Shown: positions 24,111 to 33,858 of the stretch, piece after piece
Position numbering within the stretch: the stretch's first letter is position 1
How the letters are laid out: every line of letters begins with the position of its first letter
Source: Auricularia sp. M13
Lineage: Eukaryota; Basidiomycota; Agaricomycetes; Auriculariales; Auriculariaceae
Assembly (NCBI GenBank): GCA_037042915.1
Contig: CM073198.1
Location: forward strand, 1,798,001 to 1,862,000
Direction: 5' to 3'
Length of the DNA: 64,000 nt
Made by a program: the position numbers and the translations under genes
Notes under the pieces: generated by a model
The model's database searches: none
What the model saw: the letters and a program-made list of their open reading frames with translations, nothing else
What the model was told of the DNA's origin: nothing

Positions 24111-26652
24111 ATGGCCACCTCAGCCTCGTTCAAAGGACAGACCGTCATTGTCACCGGCGCAGGCAGCGGTCTCGGACGCGCGTGAGTCCTGCATTCATGC
24201 TTTGCGATCGCTTCCGATCGGACAGTTTTGACACTTGAAGCTGAGCGCTGACGCCTGTGCAGACACGCGCTGGCATTTGCGTCACACGGCGCGAACGTCG
24301 TTGTAAACGATTTGAATGCCGAAGGCGCGCACAGGGTCGTAAAGGAGATTACAGATGGTACGCACAGGCACCGTCGCGTCCACGCTCACTCAGGCGAGCT
24401 TTTCAGCCGGCGGAAAGGCCGTCGCTGTCGTCGCGTCCGTCACCGAAGGACCGACGATTGTTAAAGGCGCACTGGACGCATTCGGCGGGCTCCATATCCT
24501 CATCAACAACGCCGGTGTTCTGAAGTAAGGCTCATATCGTCTCGTCAAGTGTAACCGACATGTTGACATTGTATGCAGGAATTTTGACAGGTATGCCTCT
24601 TCAGCGCCTCCGTCTGAATTCAGCCAGTTTGACTGGGACTGGTCGCAAAAGCATCACGGATGTGCCTGACAATCACTGGGACTGGCTCATCAACGTGCAC
24701 GTCACGGGCACCATCTCCTGCACCGAGGCGGCCTGGCCGATCTTTGAAAAGCAGAAGTATGGACGAATCGTCAGCACGGCCAGCGCGGCCGGCCTCTTCG
24801 GTGCGTCCTGCTCTGGGCTGTGCGCGTTACTCTGCTCCGTGCTTGACGCAGGAAATCGTAGGCTACCCCCAGAATTCCGCATACAGCGCTGGGAAGGCAG
24901 CGACTATCTCGTATACGAAGAGCCTGGCGGCGAGGGGTGCGCCACTCGGGATCAAGGCCAATGCTATTGCGCCTGTGAGTTTGCAGCATATTTCTTCATT
25001 CACCTCTTCATCGAATAAATTTTGCATCAGGTTGCCATCACCCACATCCTCGAAGGTCAAGAAGTCACGGAAGAAGCCCTCGCGCTGCTTAATGTCAGCC
25101 TCTGTACCATCCCACGAATAGACGCCGTGGTCTAACACAAAAAATGTAGCCCGGATACGTGTCGGGCATTGTCCTTGCGCTGACGCAGCCCGAGGGCGCG
25201 CCGGATATCAGTGGGCGACTGTTCGAATCCGGCGGCGGGTGGATGGCTGAAATCCGCCCCAAGAAGGGCAAAGGCGGAGATGTAGGTCTTACAAACCATT
25301 GTCCACCTGTGTGGTCTCTGAGCAGCGGTGTGCCTACAGGTTGTGTCAGCCTGGAAGGAAGGCGCGGCCGGCCAGGAGGCGGTCGGCGAGGTGCGCTACG
25401 ACGGGCGCACGGTCGTCATCACAGGTTCAGCTAGTCAAGAATATGCCAAGACTTATGCGCGTCTTGGAGCAAACGTCGTACTTCACGACCTTGACGAGGG
25501 CCGCGCGAAGGCACTGGCGCAGGAAATTGTGACTGGCACGTTCTGCCTCGCCACCTGCTGGGCATTGCTGATGTTGTATCTGCTCATAGGTGGCGGCAAG
25601 GCTGTTGCCGTCTCCAGCGACAGCGCGGATGCCGTTGTCGAGGAAGCTCAAAGGGCATTTGGCGGCATCCATGTGCTTATTGCGAGCGATCCTGTTCCCA
25701 GTGAGGGTTCTTGGGAAGCAACTCTTCCCTATCTTCGGTCAGTGCGCGTATGTCTAATCGTTTAACTGGTGCTGACAAGAATTTCAGCAAACTATTTCAG
25801 GTTAAAATACATGCTTCTGAATTTTCGCGTACGAGACTGACAGTTTTACTGGCCACAGATCACGAAGGCTTGCTGGTCTGTCTTCAAGTCACAGAAATAC
25901 GGTCGCGTGCTCTTCGAATCGTCGACAGTAGCCATAGGTTAGCCACTAGCTTACCTCTTAAACTGGCAATGTCTCATTATTTGACTCACAGAGGGGTCGG
26001 GAAATAACCCATTCGTGCGATTGCTGTGGCTACGTCCATATCTCTCATGCTAATCTCAACATCAGGTTGCTACAGCACACGGCGCCGTCGTTGGACTCCT
26101 GCGGTGCATTGCAGCGGAAGGCAAGACACACAATATCTACGCCAACGCAGTATTCGGCGGTGCACACTCCATCGGCAAGATACACGATGCTGTCACTTTC
26201 ATCACAAGTGAACGTGCGTGCACACACAATATCTCCTGTTCATACTGCACAAACGGCTTGCAGGCAATGACTCGATCTCTGGCGCAATCACCGAGCTGGA
26301 TGCCAATGGCGTGTCCGCGCGGCCGGTGTACTGGGAGCGTCCTGCGGGTCACTCGTTCGGCCGCGGGAAGAATGCCACGCCTGAGGACGTTCTGGCCAAG
26401 TGGGACGTGCTGACCAATTTCGGTTGGTATATCTCGAGGCTTCTGCAGCGACCAGGACTGAAAAACCAATCCTATAGATGGCAAGAACGTGACGCACCCC
26501 GCGACCATGGATGATACGATGGTCAACGTCAGTCGTTCGAAGTCTGATAGTGATTAGTATCTGCGCGACTGACCATGCGAATTTAGGTTTTGCCCGCGGA
26601 GGTTCTGCAAGCGCTGGCGGCAGCGGCAGCGGCAGCAGCACAGGCGAAGTGA
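24111..26652 (+). CDS. Double-SDR protein, Fox2/MFE-2-like dehydrogenase half, copy 1
   Basis: About ten exons encode two SDR domains in tandem, as in the dehydrogenase half of peroxisomal multifunctional enzyme 2 (Fox2). Domain 1 looks active: [34 protein letters not shown] and the catalytic YSAGK. Spacer residues [17 protein letters not shown] and [12 protein letters not shown] match the linker between Fox2 SDR units. Domain 2 begins RTVVITGSASQEYAKTY, where the glycine-rich loop is altered. At the catalytic position it reads VATAH instead of YxxxK. The end ([20 protein letters not shown], then an Ala run and QAK stop) corresponds to the region just before the hydratase domain, which is missing. 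No C-terminal peroxisome signal is present. One intron (donor after GAAATTGTGACTG) appears to use a GC donor. Start ATG 24111 lies directly before SFKGQTVIV. Confidence 0.8.
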
Positions 26653-27183
26653 ATTGGAGACACTTTCTCGCCACATTTAGGAATGGGATGAAAATCGAAT
26701 TATCATTGAAATATGTTATCGCGTGCAGCGGAGTTTTTGACCGTGACCTAGCCTCCTATCATACTCGACCCGCAGATGTATGTATGGTACCCACGTCGAT
26801 ACACGCTGATACCCGTACTCATATCGACACACTTCAGGTTTTTGTACGGTGTGCTTAGTGCCTTCGTCCTGTCCGGGAATATCATTTAAATCTACCACAA
26901 CCCGCCCCTCCGCCCCCAACTCCGCCTGCGCGTGCAATACCCTGCTTTTCTCAGTAGTAGACCTGCCGGCGTGACTAAGTATCTCAGAGCCTGCATTACC
27001 TACACCGTGCCTGGAGCACCTCAGACAAATTGCTGCCTTGGACTTCGTCATCTCGCTTCTCTCTCGTCGCGCTGCCGCTCCGGTTCGAATCTTCGATTTT
27101 TGAGAAAGACCGGGCTGAAACTACGTCACCTGCCCCTTCTCGTGTCTTGCTCGCTATCTGCTACCATATCCACTTCAGGTACC
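26653..27183. other. Intergenic between the two SDR copies
   Basis: 530 bp holding the 3' end of copy 1 and the promoter of copy 2. No further gene seen. Confidence 0.5.
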
Positions 27184-29815
27184 ATGTCCACTTCAGGCGC
27201 TTTCAAAGGACAGACCGTCATTGTCACCGGCGCCGGGAGCGGCCTTGGTCGCTCGTGAGCGCGGCACTAGTACTCCCCAAAAGGACCCACTGAACTGACC
27301 CTCTGCAGACATGCGCTGGCGTTTGCTTCGCACGGCGCGAACGTCGTTGTAAATGACTTGAACGCCTATAGCGCGCTCAAAGTCGTCGAGGAAATCGCGG
27401 ATGGTGCGCACCCTCAGCCTCAGAGCGTTCTTCCTCATACATGCAGCGTGCTTACTGCATTACAGCTGGCGGGCAGGCCGTTGCTGTCGTGGCGTCCGTC
27501 ACTGAAGGCCCGAAGATCGTCCAAGGCGCGCTGGACGCGTTCGGCGGGCTGCATGTCCTCGTTAACAACGCCGGAATCCTCAAGTAAGAGAGCCCATACT
27601 GGCCGGAAATTCAGTCTGACTGACATATTGAAATTGCATGCAGGAACTTTGTCAGGTACATATGCCATTGTCCCCGCTGCCATGCGAATACAGATGATCT
27701 GACCGAGATTCCTCGCGATACTGCAGCATAACCGACGTGTGGGACGAACACTGGGACCTGCTCCTCGATGTGCACGTTACGGGCACTATTTCCTGCACGG
27801 AGGCGGCCTGGCCAGTTTTCGAGAAGCAAAAGTACGGGCGGATCGTCAACACGACTAGTGCTGCGGGCCTCTACGGTGCGTCTGCGTCTGCAGCGTGTAC
27901 ACTGGCCTGTGCGCGAATCCGCTCTTTTCTAAACAGTCCATATCATATGTAGGCTACTTCCCGAGTTGCGGGTACAGCGCCGCGAAGGCAGCAATCATTT
28001 CCTACACGAGGAGCGTTGCTGCGAAAGGCGCGCCGCTTGGGATCAAGGCTAATGCCATTGTGCCTGTCAGTCTTCAACATATTTCCTCCTGGTCGTCCAC
28101 AGCTGCACGAGTGACTCTTGCACCACCTAACAGGTTGCTGTCACACACATCCTCGAGGGGCAAGAGGTCACGGAAGAAGGCCTCGCGCTGCTCAACGTGA
28201 GTATTCCTACCATATTGCCCTTCCAAATTCGAGCTCTGACGCAGAAAATGGGAACCACAGCCCGCATATGTCTCGGGGCTCGTGCTGGCGCTGACACAGC
28301 CTGACGGCGCACCGGACGTCAGCGGCAGACTTTTCGAGGCCGGCGGCGGGTGGATGGCTGAAATCCGCACGAAGAAAGGCATCGAAGGCAACGATGTGCG
28401 TCTTGCCTAGCTGTGGTATTGCGGTTTCTGAAGTGCGAGCGCGCAGGTTGTGTCGGCCTGGAAGAGCTGTGCGACTGTGCAGGACCCGGGATCGGTCGAA
28501 AGCGTTCGCTACGACGGGCGCACCATCATCGTCACAGGCCCGACTGGCCAGGATTACGCGAAGGCTTATGCGGGCCTTGGAGCAAACATCGTAGTGCACG
28601 ACATCGATGAGGCTCGCGCGCAAGCGTTGGTGCAGGAGATTGTGACAGGCAAGTCACCCATTACCTTCGCTCTGCATCACTCATTCCGTTTGACTCCATG
28701 CAGCGGGTGGTAAAGCCATGGCGATCTCAAGCGACAACGCGACCGTTGTGCAGGAAGCTCAGAAGGCCTTCGGTAGCGTCCACGTGCTCGTTGCGACCAA
28801 TATCATCCTCAGCGAGGACCCGTGGGAGGCGAATCTTCCCCATCTCCGGTCGGTGAAGCTGGTCTGTCTGTCTCAGCGTTGCTTACAAGCATTATGCCAG
28901 CAAGTTGTTCCAGGTTCGATATGCATATGATTGTCGGTGTATACACGAAGATTGACGACGGGCGCTGAGCGCAGATTATAAAAGCATCCTGGCCCATCTT
29001 CAAGTCGCAGAACTATGGCCGCGTGCTATTCGAGCTGTCACCGGCCGCCCTTGGTCGGTCGCTTTCCCACGGCCAGCAGCTGAGCACATGCTAATAACTG
29101 TCTTTCACCACAGATGGATCGGCAGACAATGTATATGTGTGATATCCCTCGTCGACTACCCGTGCGTGCCCTGCGCTGACATCAGCTTGAGCTCGCCACC
29201 GCACACGGCGCCATCGTCGGACTCATGCGCAGCATCGCGGTGGATGGCAAGACAGAGAACGTTCTCGTGAACGCCGTCTTTGACAGCGCGCCGGCCGGCG
29301 AAAGCGGGAAGGTGCACAATGCAGTTGCCTTTATCACTAGCGAGTGTGCGTGTCTGCTCCAGATCCTCTCAGCTGTTCCTGTACTCACGGCAACGTACTC
29401 GCCTGCAGGTAACGAGTCGATATCCGGGGCTATCGCCGAGTTTGATGCTACTGGCACGTCCGTGCGTCCGGTGCACTGGGAGCGGCCCGCCGGTCACTCG
29501 TTCGGTCGCGGGAAGATCGCTACGCCGGAGGACGTGGTTGCGAAGTGGAAGGCGCTGACCAACTTCGGTGCGCCACGCTCTACGAGTCAAACGGGTGGCA
29601 TAACTTAAGCTTGCACAGATGGAGCGGATGTGACGCATCCTGCGGTGATTGACGACACCATGACCAAAGTCAATCAATTTCGCTTGTACCTGCTAAGTTC
29701 TTCAAGTGTTAACGATGTCAAGCAGGTCCTGCCTGAGGAAGTTTTGAAAGCGATGGCAGAAGCGGCAGTGGCAGCGCCACATGCACAGTGGAAAGGGCAC
29801 TTTGACCGTAGTTAG
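27184..29815 (+). CDS. Double-SDR protein, Fox2/MFE-2-like dehydrogenase half, copy 2
   Basis: Tandem paralogue of the gene at 24.1 kb with the same exon plan and clearly alignable protein. Start [18 protein letters not shown] at 27184. Domain 1 keeps the Rossmann loop [15 protein letters not shown] and the catalytic YSAAK ([17 protein letters not shown]). Domain 2 begins [17 protein letters not shown] and has LATAH where YxxxK belongs, so its active site is lost as in copy 1. The tail [20 protein letters not shown] and [11 protein letters not shown] is conserved. The extreme C-terminus differs (QWKGHFDRS), with no PTS1 and no MaoC-type hydratase domain. The second-domain intron begins with GCAAGT, a GC-AG intron at the same position as in copy 1. 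Likely role: NAD(P)-dependent 3-hydroxyacyl/alcohol oxidation by domain 1; the substrate is unknown. Confidence 0.8.
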
Positions 29816-30084
29816 GAATGGAAGTTATGCCTGCGAAACAGGATATGGCCCGACGTTGTACAAATTACAGCATAGGTGAACATTTGGGTGAGTTGAGCTG
29901 GCTAATGGTTGTACTATTCAAGTATGCGTTGATCTCGTCCCGCAGCCAAGTGGGCGAGGTCTTGTCCTCCATTACAATTCTGGTTAGCCGCCGCGGCGTC
30001 GAGTGTTCGTCGGGATGTCGCCCGGTTCTCGAAATTGGAAGAAGCCCTGGATGAGTGGACAATTGAATCGGAGTTCATTCTGAG

Positions 30085-30775
30085 CGCGGCGGCGGTTCAC
30101 TGTTGAGTTTCCGCAGGTAACCTTAAATCCAAAAAGGAAATGTCCGTGATATCTCCGTCCGCTCGTGCCGAGGCCGTGATCCCGAGCTGGTTTGTTTGCA
30201 TCGTGTTTGCGAACCGCTCTTTCCACCGCGTTCGTCGTCGTCGCCATGGCCGCCGTCGCCGCCGCGGTCTGGCCCCACTTACTGCCTCTGGCATCCATAA
30301 TACACTCCCATCCACCCCTCGAGCTTGCAAATGCAACACCTGTCTCCTCTGGGTCTCGTACGGTCACCTCCTGGTCACCTCCCCTCCCCCCCATCCCCGG
30401 CGCACGTCTCCTGCATCCTCCTTCTTTGCCTGCCCCCGGGGCTTTCCCTTTCCAGTCAATCATTTCCTTCCACCTGTGTATGCTATTGAGATTGTGCCTG
30501 CAATCTACTCATTTTTTGACCTCATACAATGAATAATCCATGAACCTCAATGACCCTGAACAAGTGTTTTAACTTGATTCAGTGAAGCTACATTGGATGA
30601 ATGCAAATGTTGCAGTTTTTTTCAGGTTGACTTGGCTGGGCAAACGGGAAACCAGGAGCTTAGTGCTGTGGTGGTGGAGCGGAGCATCAGTCCGCATCTC
30701 CGTGAGGAACCCGCGGAGATTTCCTTTTTAGAAACAAGGTTACCTGCGGAAACGAGGTGTGAGCGGCGGTTTCAA
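30085..30775. repeat. Imperfect inverted-repeat pair flanking a ~0.6-kb segment
   Basis: A ~34-bp sequence ending AAGGTTACCTGCGGAAAC occurs on the plus strand at about 30728-30761. Its reverse complement lies at about 30110-30143, with 30 of 34 bases matching and weaker similarity on both sides. The enclosed segment has no recognised gene. It may be a non-autonomous transposon or a duplicated promoter segment of the F-box gene, whose ATG lies ~60 bp beyond the right arm. Confidence 0.55.
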
Positions 30776-30821
30776 GTGGACTGGCAACCGCTGCACCGCA
30801 CTCCAGCTGTATTCGTATCGT

Positions 30822-32375
30822 ATGGACATCCACCAAGCTCGCTGCAACAGTATCCAGCGCGAGCAGCGCGAGGCGAATTTCCTCAAAACTCGCATCAAAG
30901 CCGTAGAACGCCAACAGGAGACCGCCGCTCGCGCTCTTGAGCTGGCCCGCCGTGCTCAAAACGAGGTCGAAACGGAGCTCGCGTCCCTTCGCGAGCGGTA
31001 CAAGGTGGTGACCTCTGACCTCGCACAGCAGCGCGAGAGGTTTCAACGCGACTTCATGGCTCACTGTCCGCCAGAACTGTTGGTCTTGATCTTCGCCGAA
31101 GCCGCTGCTCTACCCGATTATATGCAGGCCATCGTCTCGGAAGACAAATGTTTCGACAAGGCCGTGGCAGCTGCACCATTCCAGCTTGCCGCGGTGTGCT
31201 CGCGATGGCGCGAGGTGGCTCTGCGACAGCCGTCGCTATGGACATACATCACCTCGCGAAGAGACGGAAAGTATGCCGATAAAGACTATGTACGGCGGAA
31301 TACGCAGGTCCTGGAGCGATCTAGGGATCGCCCCTTGGACATCTTTCTGTGTTGGGACCGTCGAGACTGGGCTGCCTGTGCGATGGAGGAACAGCTTCTA
31401 AAGACCCTCGGAACCCATGCACAACGTTGGCGCTCTTTCGAACTCTGGCTTCCAGACGACTGTTGCAAGAAGGAGTATGTAGCGCCGCTGGTGGGGACCT
31501 TGCCGCTGTTGCAGCGGCTCTGCTTTGTCGCAGATAACTCCCAGCTGGATATCGATGCGAACAACCTTGGAAGGCCTTCGATCGGGAACTGTCTCCAGTT
31601 CGCGCCCGAACTGCGCGAGGCCGTCATGTGGGGTCCGAATTCGTTTGTGCGCTATCTCGTTCCCATGAGGCTCCCCGTCATCCGAACCCTACGATTGCAC
31701 CAGTATAACTTACAGGATAGCCGGGAGCTGCTCTTGGCCGCGGAGCCGACGCTGGACAACCTTGCCCTCACCCTTAACGGCTATCAGGGGAATCCTCTTC
31801 AGCCCAATCCCCTTTCCTTCGCCCGTCTGCGGTCGCTCGCTCTACTCATCGCCGACGAGGGTCTGGTGCTGCCTCTTCTACGACAAATGGACTTTCCGGC
31901 CGTCGACCATCTTGCCTTGTCGTGCTTCTGGATTGAGCCGCGGCTGCGCCTGTTCCTCGAGCAGATCGCGCCCTCCGTCACAAAGCTGACTCTGACGGGA
32001 CCCGGGGCAACGACCACCGACCAATTGGCTATACTCAGCACGCTGGCAAACGTGCAGGAGCTCCACTTCGGTGCGCTGTGCCCAGAAGTCACGAGCGATT
32101 ACGACGTCTCCGAATCTATATTCGCCGAGCACAAGACATGGGTCCAAGACGCACTCTGGCCGAAGCTCTCCTCCGTCATCTTTTCGCCCGACGGAAAATT
32201 CGACCTGCCGCAGGATGGCCACAGTATCGTCGGATTCGTCCGTTGGAGGACAGAAGATGTCGACCGGGAGGCGAACTCTCGCGTTTGTCGCCTTCGGCAA
32301 TTTCTGTTTGGCGCTACAAGAACACCGCCGGGGTTGGTGGAGGAGATTCACAAGCTTCTACATGCCGCGCCCTAG
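30822..32375 (+). CDS. F-box-like protein (Agaricomycete family)
   Basis: Single long exon, about 517 residues from the chosen ATG at 30822 (MDIHQARCNSIQREQ). An upstream in-frame ATG at 30759 exists but lies in the inverted-repeat arm. Residues ~1-75 form a charged coiled coil (NFLKTRIKAVERQQETAARA). An F-box-like module follows at about residues 80-150 (CPPELLVLIFAEAA, then FQLAAVCSRWREVALRQPSL). The rest (~350 residues) has leucine-rich, LRR-like character (LPVIRTLRLHQYNLQDSREL, FPAVDHLALSCFWIEPRLRL). Such proteins are numerous in mushroom genomes and are presumed SCF ubiquitin-ligase adaptors; substrates are unknown. Intact with no stops. The 3' end abuts the duplicated Hsp20 block. Confidence 0.85.
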   Translation: MDIHQARCNSIQREQREANFLKTRIKAVERQQETAARALELARRAQNEVETELASLRERYKVVTSDLAQQRERFQRDFMAHCPPELLVLIFAEAAALPDYMQAIVSEDKCFDKAVAAAPFQLAAVCSRWREVALRQPSLWTYITSRRDGKYADKDYVRRNTQVLERSRDRPLDIFLCWDRRDWAACAMEEQLLKTLGTHAQRWRSFELWLPDDCCKKEYVAPLVGTLPLLQRLCFVADNSQLDIDANNLGRPSIGNCLQFAPELREAVMWGPNSFVRYLVPMRLPVIRTLRLHQYNLQDSRELLLAAEPTLDNLALTLNGYQGNPLQPNPLSFARLRSLALLIADEGLVLPLLRQMDFPAVDHLALSCFWIEPRLRLFLEQIAPSVTKLTLTGPGATTTDQLAILSTLANVQELHFGALCPEVTSDYDVSESIFAEHKTWVQDALWPKLSSVIFSPDGKFDLPQDGHSIVGFVRWRTEDVDREANSRVCRLRQFLFGATRTPPGLVEEIHKLLHAAP

Positions 32376-32693
32376 GAACCATCTCGAATACTACAATCGT
32401 CTTACTTCGTAGCAGGAATAAAGCGCCAGGGTGCCCGGCATCAATTGTATTCCAAGGGTATAGCTGGTGGTACGTGAACATGAGTGGAACATCGAAGTTG
32501 ATCGCCACTATGACTCGGAGTGCGCCTGTGACCTTTTCCCTGACGCGCAAAGTAATCTCAAAAGTACGGCAATCCTTCTGGTCAAGTCAACTCGAGAAGA
32601 AAATAATACGAAAAAGGCATTCACTGATTCAGATCAAAAAATTCCATTCAGCTAAGGCTACAATCGTAAAAACAGCATGATTCAACAGCCCAT

Positions 32694-33198
32694 TTAGTTG
32701 ACGGCGATGCGCTTCGCCTCCTGCTCCGGCGTGGACTTCGGGAACGTCACAGTCAACACGCCGTCGTTCAGCGAAGCCGAAACGCTCTCGGGCTTCGCGC
32801 CCTGTGGGAGCGGAAGGACACGCGAGAAGCGGCCAGAGCGGCGCTCGCGCACGACCCAGCCGTCCTTGTTCTCCTCGGACGAGGATTTGACCTCGCCCGA
32901 GACGGTGAGACGGCCGTTGTGCACGTCGATCGCGATGTCCTCCTTCTTCAGGCCGGGGAGCTCGAACGTCGCGGTCACGAGGTTCTTCTCCTTGTCTTCG
33001 TGGAGGTCCATCCTAGAGAGGAGTCAGCACGCACGTCCGACGAGTGATGGATGATGTAACGTACCTTGGCCTGAAGCCTTGGGTCACAGTGTCGTTAGAC
33101 CCGTCGCCGATGCGGGCAAGGTTGCCGTTGAACACGTCATTGAAGGCGCGCTCGAAGTCGGCGAAGGGGCTGGGAGTCGCAGTCCAGAAAAGCGACAT
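32694..33198 (-). CDS. Small heat-shock protein, Hsp20/alpha-crystallin, copy A
   Basis: ATP-independent chaperone that holds unfolding proteins. Exons 33065-33198 and 32694-33012 join in frame (R codon split AG/G) to give 150 residues, normal for fungal cytosolic Hsp20. The N-terminal arm is MSLFWTATPSPFADFERAF. The alpha-crystallin domain runs from about residue 46: MDLHEDKEKNLVTATFELPG, the IDVHNGRLTVSGEV strand pair, and a GVLTVTFPK motif near the C-terminus. The C-terminus ends AKRIAVN, with RIAV as the I-x-I/V-like anchor. One of three near-identical copies in the window; a heat-shock element and TATA box lie upstream. Confidence 0.95.
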
Positions 33199-33290
33199 TG
33201 TGTGAAATGCGAGTGAAGTTGAGAACGCTTTGAGAACTCGAAGTGATACTTGGGTATATGTCTGAAGAGCTGGCTATGGAAGAGGCGGCC

Positions 33291-33298
33291 TTTATATA
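33291..33298 (-). promoter_or_regulatory. TATA box of Hsp20 copy A
   Basis: TATATAAA on the minus strand, 93-100 bp before the ATG, in the context GTATATAAAGGCC. The motif and its distance are the same in copies B and C. Confidence 0.8.
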
Positions 33299-33337
33299 CT
33301 CTTGGAAAGGGAATGCCTGGACACGTCGAGAACACGG

Positions 33338-33357
33338 CGGAAGCTCCCGAAAGTTCG
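33338..33357 (-). promoter_or_regulatory. Heat-shock element of Hsp20 copy A
   Basis: Read on the minus strand, CGAACTTTCGGGAGCTTCCG contains four alternating 5-bp units (GAA, TTC, GAG, TCC): two perfect and two with one mismatch each to nGAAn/nTTCn. This is a classical HSF binding site about 60 bp upstream of the TATA box, identical in all three copies. Confidence 0.75.
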
Positions 33358-33747
33358 CGACCTCTCCGCCCACGTCATGCACCGTCATCTGAACCATTCT
33401 CCAATGCACACCTGAACATTCCAGATTGAGCTGACGCATGATGAATTCCTATGGCCAGTGAGACGTAGAGCCACGAGCATGTCATAGACATTTGCGCGAC
33501 GCAGAGTACAGTGATGCAAAAATCGACCTAACTAATCAATCCAAAAGATATACCTGTAAGCGAGCGACGCGAAAGCGTGATAGGGGAGTGAGCTGGGTAG
33601 AGAGAGCCGCGCCGGGCGAACCTCATTTTGTGCGCGAGCGCACAGACAAAGCGTGGTTCGAGGCCGGCACGAAAAAGCAAGGGTAGGGCGGAAGGGCAGA
33701 GGGCGTGAAAAATGCGGTTATGTAGGTGGTGGTGAAGCAGCAGGGGT

Positions 33748-33803
33748 CCGTGTGGGTGTGTGGTGTGGGTTTCGGTGTGTGTGTGTGGTTGTATGTGCGG
33801 TGG
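33748..33803. repeat. GT-rich microsatellite
   Basis: Imperfect TGTG/GTGTGG tract between Hsp20 copy A and the downstream membrane-protein gene. Otherwise the 33.2-33.86 kb interval holds only the Hsp20 promoter and nothing recognised. Confidence 0.7.
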
Positions 33804-33858
33804 TGGAGGCGATGGGCAATGGCGGGGATGCTCGAGGTGTGCAGGATGTGTGTAGGCC

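Larger units (their letters stand above)
32385..33405 (-). repeat. Hsp20 duplication block A (inverted relative to B)
   Basis: A ~1-kb unit containing promoter, gene and ~300 bp of 3' flank. Its reverse complement aligns with 50185-51150 over the whole length, including the 3' flank (for example GTTCACGTACCACCAGC, present near both ends). The unit stops just after the F-box gene stop codon. Confidence 0.8.
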
